A DNA stretch of 19,894 nt from UBA7312 sp002715345 (GTDB taxonomy: Bacteria; Bacteroidota; Bacteroidia; Flavobacteriales; UBA7312): the NCBI GenBank assembly GCA_964009845.1, contig CAXGIQ010000013.1, positions 1 through 19,894 of the forward strand. The letters are read 5' to 3'. The first letter of the stretch is position 1. Every line of letters begins with the position of its first letter. Below, in pieces: positions 14,712 through 19,894 of the stretch. Position numbers and translations under genes: made by a program. A model generated the notes under the pieces. It had not been told where the DNA came from. It did not search any database and saw nothing but the letters and a program-made list of their open reading frames with translations.

Positions 14712-15383
14712 TTAGTTCAGCTGGAAATTTATCGGCACATTATACTGTACATTTACCGATTTACCCCTTTGCTTACCAGGCTTAAATTTAGGCATAGATT
14801 GTACCACTCTAATAGCTTCTGCATCCAAGTATTTATCTACCCCTCTTAACACTTTAACCTTTGTTACTTTTCCTGTCTTATCTACTACAAAGCTTACAAA
14901 AACCCTTCCAGTAATATTGTTTTCTTTAGCAATTGGCGGATATTTAGTTTTAGTTGCTATGTACTTCATAATTTTCATTTGAGTACATTGATCATCACTA
15001 CAGCCTTCAAACCTAGGCATATCCTCAACAATCATAAACACCTCATCAGTCGTCTCTTCTTCTTCTTCAATCTCTAAATCTTCGTCTGATTCAGTATCCT
15101 CAATCTCTATTTCATTCACTATTTCCTCTTCGTCCTCTACAATCACAATCTCATCTGGAGGCGGAGGGGGAGGCGGAGGCGGTTTCTCTTCTCTAAAAGT
15201 GTTTTCAATCTCTTCTTCCCAATCGGCTTCCAAGTTGAATTCTCCCAAAGAAGATGTTCCTTTTTCGTAGGACCTATACTCAAAAGCACCTAGCACCACT
15301 AATAGTGCAACAGCTAAGCCAATCTGGATATACAAACCGCGCTTTTTTTCTAAATCTACATTTGGATTCTTTTTTGGTTCCAT
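14712..15383 (-). CDS. tonB: TonB-family energy transducer
   Basis: A 223-residue inner-membrane-anchored periplasmic protein that passes proton-motive energy to outer-membrane transporters. Residues 16-35 form the single N-terminal membrane segment. A run of nine prolines (68-76) follows, then an unusually acidic stretch rich in Glu/Asp (77 to about 123), and the C-terminal TonB domain (about 125-223: MPRFEGCSDDQC, YPPIAKENNITGRVFVSFVV, then DAEAIRVVQSMPKFKPGKQ and a final INFQL). Two Cys in the EGC...QC segment could pair. It has its own promoter overlapping the end of the VanZ-like gene. No exbBD genes are in the window, so its partners and transporter are elsewhere. Confidence 0.9.
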   Translation of the reverse strand: MEPKKNPNVDLEKKRGLYIQIGLAVALLVVLGAFEYRSYEKGTSSLGEFNLEADWEEEIENTFREEKPPPPPPPPPDEIVIVEDEEEIVNEIEIEDTESDEDLEIEEEEETTDEVFMIVEDMPRFEGCSDDQCTQMKIMKYIATKTKYPPIAKENNITGRVFVSFVVDKTGKVTKVKVLRGVDKYLDAEAIRVVQSMPKFKPGKQRGKSVNVQYNVPINFQLN

Positions 15384-15404
15384 TCTTATAAATTAATGTC
15401 GTAA

Positions 15405-15433
15405 CAAAAATAAACTTTTTGTGTAATTAACAA
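15405..15433 (-). promoter_or_regulatory. Promoter of tonB
   Basis: On the minus strand TTG (15433-15431) is followed after 18 bases by TATTTTTG (15412-15405), matching the Bacteroidota TTG / TAnnTTTG promoter with ideal spacing. The -33 element lies inside the last codons of the VanZ-like gene. The tonB ATG starts 22 bases after the -7 element, giving a leader of about 15 nt. Confidence 0.7.
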
Positions 15434-15786
15434 GGGGCTAGTTTTGTGATTTTTCGCATAAGCCAAATTGCTAAAAAGACACCTAATGTATCTGCCGCCC
15501 AATCTAAAAAATCAGCTTGCCTATCGCTAAAGAAAGCATCTTGACATAACTCTAAAACAAAACCATAAAGTAAATATATAACAATAGTATAACGCTCCCA
15601 TCTTTTAGGATATTGCGTTTTCATTGGTTGCGCAAGCAGAAGCGTCCCAATAGCAAATACTAATAAATGAAAAAACTTATCCAACTGAAACAAATCTTCT
15701 AATTGAATAAGCTCTAAATCTTGTCCAGGAATAGCATGTAAGGCCGCTATAATCAACGCCCATAAAACCGCTAATAAAAGACGCAT
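15427..15786 (-). CDS. VanZ-like family membrane protein
   Basis: A 119-residue protein with four hydrophobic segments (about 3-18, 38-53, 66-80 and 93-110). It has the VanZ-family polar motifs: DKFFH at 36-40, ELCQ at 79-82, and R-Q-A-D-F-x-D-W near 89-96, where the often-seen Asn is Asp99. The function of chromosomal VanZ-like proteins is not established; VanZ itself gives low-level teicoplanin resistance. Its ATG overlaps the gcvH stop as TAATG, so it is translated with gcvH. The order sprA, gcvH, vanZ-like is common in Flavobacteriia, which suggests inherited synteny rather than a shared pathway. Confidence 0.85.
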   Translation of the reverse strand: MRLLLAVLWALIIAALHAIPGQDLELIQLEDLFQLDKFFHLLVFAIGTLLLAQPMKTQYPKRWERYTIVIYLLYGFVLELCQDAFFSDRQADFLDWAADTLGVFLAIWLMRKITKLAPC

Positions 15787-16163
15787 TATGCTATAAGATC
15801 TTGGTATTGTTCTGCAGACAAAAGCTCATCCAACTGAGAAGGTTCATCTATTTTAACACGAATCATCCATCCTTCTCCATAAGGGTCTTCATTTACTTTT
15901 TCAGGAGCATCTTCCAACTCTTCATTAAAAGCAAGTACTTCTCCACAAATAGGCATAAACAAATCAGAAACAGTCTTAACAGCTTCTACTGTTCCAAACA
16001 CTTCTTCTTGGTCTAACTCTTCTCCTTCTGTTTCAATCTCGACAAAAACAATATCACCTAATTCTCCTTGTGCAAAATCAGTGATACCAATTACAGCCTC
16101 ATCTCCTTCAATTCGAATCCACTCGTGATCTTTTGTAAACTTTAAATCTGACGGAATATTCAT
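15786..16163 (-). CDS. gcvH: Glycine cleavage system H protein
   Basis: This 125-residue lipoyl carrier shuttles the methylamine group between the P, T and L proteins of the glycine cleavage system. It starts IPSDLKFTKDHEWIRIEGD and has the lipoylation site FGTVEAVKTVSDL, with Lys63 as the modified residue, then MPICGEVLAFNEEL and NEDPYGEGWMIRV. The length is normal. It has its own promoter in the gap after sprA and overlaps the VanZ-like gene. The other glycine cleavage genes (gcvP, gcvT) are not in the window, as is usual when gcvH sits beside sprA. Confidence 0.96.
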   Translation of the reverse strand: MNIPSDLKFTKDHEWIRIEGDEAVIGITDFAQGELGDIVFVEIETEGEELDQEEVFGTVEAVKTVSDLFMPICGEVLAFNEELEDAPEKVNEDPYGEGWMIRVKIDEPSQLDELLSAEQYQDLIA

Positions 16164-16179
16164 AGTTATTTATTTTGTC

Positions 16180-16209
16180 CAAAAATACAATTTATCAATA
16201 ACTAGGCAA
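16180..16209 (-). promoter_or_regulatory. Promoter of gcvH-vanZ
   Basis: On the minus strand TTG (16209-16207) is followed after 19 bases by TATTTTTG (16187-16180), a good match to the Bacteroidota promoter. It fills most of the 48-bp gap between sprA and gcvH. The gcvH ATG begins 17 bases after the -7 element, giving a leader of about 10 nt. Confidence 0.68.
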
Positions 16210-16211
16210 CC

Positions 16212-19200
16212 TTATTGAGCCAATGTAAATCGAATGCTAAACCCACCATTAGTAGTAGCTCCTGGAAACTGATTAGACACAAATGGATTGGTAATAATTT
16301 TATCGAAAAACAAACGAACATTTAAACGACTATTCACCACATAATCTGCAGTAAATTTCATAGATATTGTTTGTTGTCCTGCGGTTATCTGATCAATATC
16401 TTCTATTAGTTTTCGAATTAAAACTTCCTTGTTTCTTATAGATAAATCAAGTTTTATATCTAAATCACTACTTATCTGTCTTTGTCTACCAGCAGTATTT
16501 ACATTTAAACTCACATCCTTAAACCTATAGCCCGAACCTATTACAATTTCAGATTCATTAGACTCCGTTAACTGATTATTGTTTAAACCAAGAGTAATGT
16601 TTCTTTTTTTCTTCATCTCAAATCTTGCTGTAAAGCTATTCTCTAATGCTATATCAATCTTAAATAGTGGACTAAAATTCTCTGACAATGTAACTTGTCC
16701 TATTTCATACTGACTGAAATAATCTTGAGACAATAACACTCCGCTTATTGTATCATACACTGCCGAACCAGGATTCAACATTGCTGGGAATTCGTCAAAC
16801 TCAACATAATCCAAGCTTGTAGCAAATGAATTGACATTATATGTAGACCTATATGTATGCTTCAGAGTTATGTTTTTCACATACTTCTTAATGAACTTCA
16901 ATTTATTTAAACCATCGAAAGTTACATCCCAGTTTGGCATTGGAAACTTTGGAAACGAACTTAAGTATGCTTGAGACGCCTGTTTACCTGTATAAGAAGT
17001 AACAAAAGAGTTTATTAAAACTTCTTGAGATGTGGCGCTATAACCTATTGGAAAACCATCTTCACCTAAATCTCCATTATAATTGGGATTTTCTGCAGCC
17101 AATCGCTGCGCAATAATCAATCGATTTTCTTTAAATTGATTATATACTTGCGAACTATAATCTTCTCCTCTGTCCTTGAAAGCCGTGTTTAACGATAGTA
17201 TAGAAATAGAGTAATTACCACTCTCTACTGGATTAAAGTATTCAAAATTACCTACTGAATTCGCTCTGAAAAGCTTTTCTTCATTTAAAGAACTTGATTT
17301 ATTTGCGGTCACACTTAAACGTAAGCCGACAATTGGCTCAACAGTAGATCTTAAATTCAAAGTCGTATTATCATTAGTTCTGTAAAAACTATTAAGCGTA
17401 GTGTCATTGGTTAACCAGCCATTTAAAGCGGCTTCTTTTGTAATATCTCTTTGACTACCCATCACAAAACCTATTCCTGGCGCCATCATCGACCAATCTT
17501 GACCTAAAGCATGTGGTTTAGCTATAAATCCAGGAAGCAAAGTCCCTCCTCTTTTGTTATATGATATATTTACATTTTTTACACCCATGGCCATTTTTAG
17601 CACATAATCCAAATACTCCCATGGCTTCTTTTTTACAGTATCCTCTTCATTAATGATAATTGTTTCTCTACCTCTTCCTCCTGTTGGTCTACCTCTTCCT
17701 CCACCATATTTTTTATTTATCTTTTTAAGTAACGGGACTTTATTGTATAAACTGGTGAAGTTTAAAGTTCCATTTATTTGTTTGGTATTTGAATTTTGAA
17801 TAGTATTCCCTAATCTAGAAAGTGCTTTAGGAGCTGCAGTCCAATCATAATTTGCTGAATATTTTGTATTCATTGTTATCCAATCGGTTAATGGGAACTT
17901 ATTAATAGGCACTTTATAGGTAACATTTAGATCATGATGATATAAAGTTGGCCTACCAAAGTCTAATACATTATCCCATATAGTATCCATTTTTAATGAA
18001 TAATCAGAATCTTCTTTATCCAATCGTCCAGAAGGCTCGTCTATAGAAGCGCTATTCCTAACATTGAAATTAACCTTTAACATTCTGGTAACATCATGCT
18101 TAAAACCATAATTTCTATTCCAATAAAAACTTTTATTGTAGGTAGGTGCTATGAGCATGTAATCATTACTAATATTTCTAATTTTTCGAGCATTATAATG
18201 CCTATCAATATCTGTTTGAAAAGTAATCGACTTAGGTAATAGGTGATAGTTAAAATCTTTCAGTAGTTTAAAATATTTATTTCTAAACAATTTTACTTTT
18301 GAAAATGGCTTATAATTTTTTGGTCTCGAAGAATAGGTGTAATTTAAAGCTGCTTGATAACTTTTATTTAAATTATACTCAGTGTTAATATCTCTTGATA
18401 TTACCTCAGTGTACCCATAAGACATAGACCAATTTTCAATATCATAAATTCTGGATTTTGCCACTGTCCCTGCTCCAGGGTTCTTCTGTTTTCTGACATT
18501 GGACAAGTTGATAGATTTTCTACTAGTATAATCTTGAACTATATTTTTCAATTCATCTTTCTCAGCTTTCGTCTCAAGATTATCTAACGATTTTGAAAGA
18601 GTTATATCTGGGTCTAATGGATTATAATGAGGATCTTTAACAGCTTCTGACACCCCTACATAAAGTGGAATTTTCAGGCCTGCTTCTTCGGCAAAGAACT
18701 TATCTAGTGAAAAAGTAGAAGCTAAATCATATTGTCTAGCATTATATTTTTGTCTTTCCTGAAGTTTTTGCTCAATACTACCAAAACCAACAGTACTCAT
18801 ATTTCCAGCTATATTCACACTTGCAAAATCTGCTAATCTTCCATTAACCCTTGCATTTGTTGCCCACCCACCGTATTCATCAAAATCTGTCAATCTCAAT
18901 TCATTAAACCATACTTCTCCACACACCGTTTCTCCATTTTCTTTTAGGTTTCGAATTCCCAACATAATAGTTTTAATTGCGCTAAGATTAGGATTTCCTC
19001 TTAATGTAACTCTACCATCAGGTGTTAAATATTGAAATGGAACATTATTGCTTTCATGCAACCCCATTGCTACTGCTAAATTCCTATCCTGTTTAGCTAA
19101 TTGAAGCAATTCAAATTCTAAGTCTAGCTCATTATTTTCAGGCCATACTTCTGTATCTAAATTTTCTCCCCATGCAGTTAACTCTAAAGGAATTTCAAAT

Positions 19201-19894
19201 TCGTAATAGTTGTTATTAAAATCTGAGCCTAATCGAATGAAAGCTCCTAACTCTCCATCTTGTAAATCGTTAGCATCATTAACTGCCTCAGCATGTAAAA
19301 ACATCTTGAGCCTCTTGTAATTTCTAAAATCAAAACTGCTTGTTTTGTAAGCGGCTCTTGCATCATCAATTGCTAATCCGCACACCTTTAACACTAAGGA
19401 TTGTTCATTTAATCTTCTAATAGCTGTGGTTGTATTATCTACATCTTGTACTATTCCAGGAGGTAAAACATAATTGATAGGTAGTCTTTCTCCATTCTCT
19501 TCAATGTTTACCACAGAAACATCAAAAATGGTTGTTTCATCTTCATCATTAGGAACAAACTCTCCCTCTGTTGATAAATCAAAATTGTATCTTCTCCACT
19601 CTCCCCTCACTAACTCCATTGTAGCAAAACGACACATGATTGGGTCTTCAAAATCTTTGAAAAACAAACGAATAAAGCGAATAGATTTAAAATCTTGAAT
19701 ATTTCCTATCACACTGGAAGGTTGTTGTATAGGGACCTTGAATTGATACCATTTTATCGGTCTCTCTCCTACTGGAGTATTTGCTATTGTTTCTAAAACA
19801 TCAGTAATATAACTATCTCCAATTGTCATTCCTGGAAACAGCGGAACTTTGTACTGAAAATAACTTTCTGACTCATTTAGAGTATTATCCTTAT
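16212..19894 (-). CDS. sprA: SprA, type IX secretion outer-membrane translocon, C-terminal half (runs off right edge)
   Basis: SprA forms the very large outer-membrane beta-barrel through which type IX cargo, including gliding adhesins, crosses the membrane. The last 1226 residues are visible. The reading frame stays open through 19894 (KDNTLNESESYFQYKVPLFP precedes the first internal Met), so the ATG at 19829 is not the start. The protein is typically about 2400 residues long, so roughly half is missing. The visible part opens with a SprA-type domain (MTIGDSYITDV, WYQFKVPI, IRFIRLFFKDF). It continues through many alternating hydrophobic/polar strands, with YGYTEVISRDINTEYN and VGVSEAVKDPHYNPLDPD resembling known SprA, and ends in GGFSIRFTLAQ, a barrel-closing type C-terminus. 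A Gly/Arg-rich insert lies near visible residue 730. Confidence 0.93.
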   Translation of the reverse strand, partial: KDNTLNESESYFQYKVPLFPGMTIGDSYITDVLETIANTPVGERPIKWYQFKVPIQQPSSVIGNIQDFKSIRFIRLFFKDFEDPIMCRFATMELVRGEWRRYNFDLSTEGEFVPNDEDETTIFDVSVVNIEENGERLPINYVLPPGIVQDVDNTTTAIRRLNEQSLVLKVCGLAIDDARAAYKTSSFDFRNYKRLKMFLHAEAVNDANDLQDGELGAFIRLGSDFNNNYYEFEIPLELTAWGENLDTEVWPENNELDLEFELLQLAKQDRNLAVAMGLHESNNVPFQYLTPDGRVTLRGNPNLSAIKTIMLGIRNLKENGETVCGEVWFNELRLTDFDEYGGWATNARVNGRLADFASVNIAGNMSTVGFGSIEQKLQERQKYNARQYDLASTFSLDKFFAEEAGLKIPLYVGVSEAVKDPHYNPLDPDITLSKSLDNLETKAEKDELKNIVQDYTSRKSINLSNVRKQKNPGAGTVAKSRIYDIENWSMSYGYTEVISRDINTEYNLNKSYQAALNYTYSSRPKNYKPFSKVKLFRNKYFKLLKDFNYHLLPKSITFQTDIDRHYNARKIRNISNDYMLIAPTYNKSFYWNRNYGFKHDVTRMLKVNFNVRNSASIDEPSGRLDKEDSDYSLKMDTIWDNVLDFGRPTLYHHDLNVTYKVPINKFPLTDWITMNTKYSANYDWTAAPKALSRLGNTIQNSNTKQINGTLNFTSLYNKVPLLKKINKKYGGGRGRPTGGRGRETIIINEEDTVKKKPWEYLDYVLKMAMGVKNVNISYNKRGGTLLPGFIAKPHALGQDWSMMAPGIGFVMGSQRDITKEAALNGWLTNDTTLNSFYRTNDNTTLNLRSTVEPIVGLRLSVTANKSSSLNEEKLFRANSVGNFEYFNPVESGNYSISILSLNTAFKDRGEDYSSQVYNQFKENRLIIAQRLAAENPNYNGDLGEDGFPIGYSATSQEVLINSFVTSYTGKQASQAYLSSFPKFPMPNWDVTFDGLNKLKFIKKYVKNITLKHTYRSTYNVNSFATSLDYVEFDEFPAMLNPGSAVYDTISGVLLSQDYFSQYEIGQVTLSENFSPLFKIDIALENSFTARFEMKKKRNITLGLNNNQLTESNESEIVIGSGYRFKDVSLNVNTAGRQRQISSDLDIKLDLSIRNKEVLIRKLIEDIDQITAGQQTISMKFTADYVVNSRLNVRLFFDKIITNPFVSNQFPGATTNGGFSIRFTLAQ
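17667..17702 (-). repeat. Short direct repeat inside sprA encoding a Gly-Arg motif
   Basis: A 15-base unit (plus-strand TCTACCTCTTCCTCC) occurs at 17667-17681 and again exactly at 17688-17702, a 21-base period. On the coding strand it gives GGRGRPTGGRGRE, two copies of a heptad, in what is probably a loop between barrel strands just before a long charged segment. The exact copy at DNA level suggests a recent or slippage-prone duplication. Confidence 0.75.

Noticed and set aside
19827..19829. ATG as the start of the large right-edge gene
   Set aside because: The frame is open upstream to the window end and encodes SprA-like sequence, so the gene is truncated by the window, not starting there.

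Overview
The window looks like a chromosomal piece of a Bacteroidota (Flavobacteriia-like, probably marine) genome. The evidence is a SprA-type gliding/type IX secretion translocon followed by gcvH, a VanZ-like gene and a tonB-family gene, low GC content, an absence of clear Shine-Dalgarno sequences, and promoters of the TTG / TAnnTTTG type. No RNA gene, insertion sequence, CRISPR array or attachment site was seen.

Region 1 (1-11739, all minus strand) is one tightly packed operon of 13 visible genes. In transcription order they are deoC-like aldolase, cysQ (PAP phosphatase), a Wzx-type flippase, two related sulfotransferases, a hexapeptide acyltransferase, a Wzy-type polymerase, a dTDP-L-rhamnose 4-epimerase-like enzyme, a GT2 glycosyltransferase, a polysaccharide deacetylase, a secreted glycosidase-like protein, a third sulfotransferase, and the first 17 codons of a fourth. 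Neighbouring genes overlap by 1-10 bases or lie 0-2 bases apart. The operon runs off the left edge, so the locus is incomplete: no initiating glycosyltransferase and no export machinery are seen.

Region 2 (11740-11841) is a 102-bp divergent promoter region. A near-leaderless candidate promoter serves cysC, and a TAAATTTG -7 element serves the operon on the other strand.

Region 3 (11842-14637, plus strand) is cysC-cysD-cysN: ATP sulfurylase plus APS kinase, which together make PAPS. With cysQ at the head of the divergent operon this forms a complete PAPS supply and PAP removal set beside four sulfotransferases. The most likely reading is a dedicated sulfated-polysaccharide (capsule or exopolysaccharide) biosynthesis locus. 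The deacetylase and the NDST-like sulfotransferases could together make N-sulfated amino sugar, a heparan-like chemistry; this is inference.

Region 4 (14638-19894) has a perfect-palindrome terminator between convergent cysN and tonB, then on the minus strand tonB, a VanZ-like gene, gcvH and the C-terminal 1226 residues of SprA, which continues past the right edge. gcvH and tonB each have a well-formed Bacteroidota promoter. Three start codons were moved from the longest-ORF position because a one-base TAGTG/TGATG overlap or a proper ATG fits better (flippase, deacetylase, cysD), and the glycosidase start was moved for the same kind of reason.
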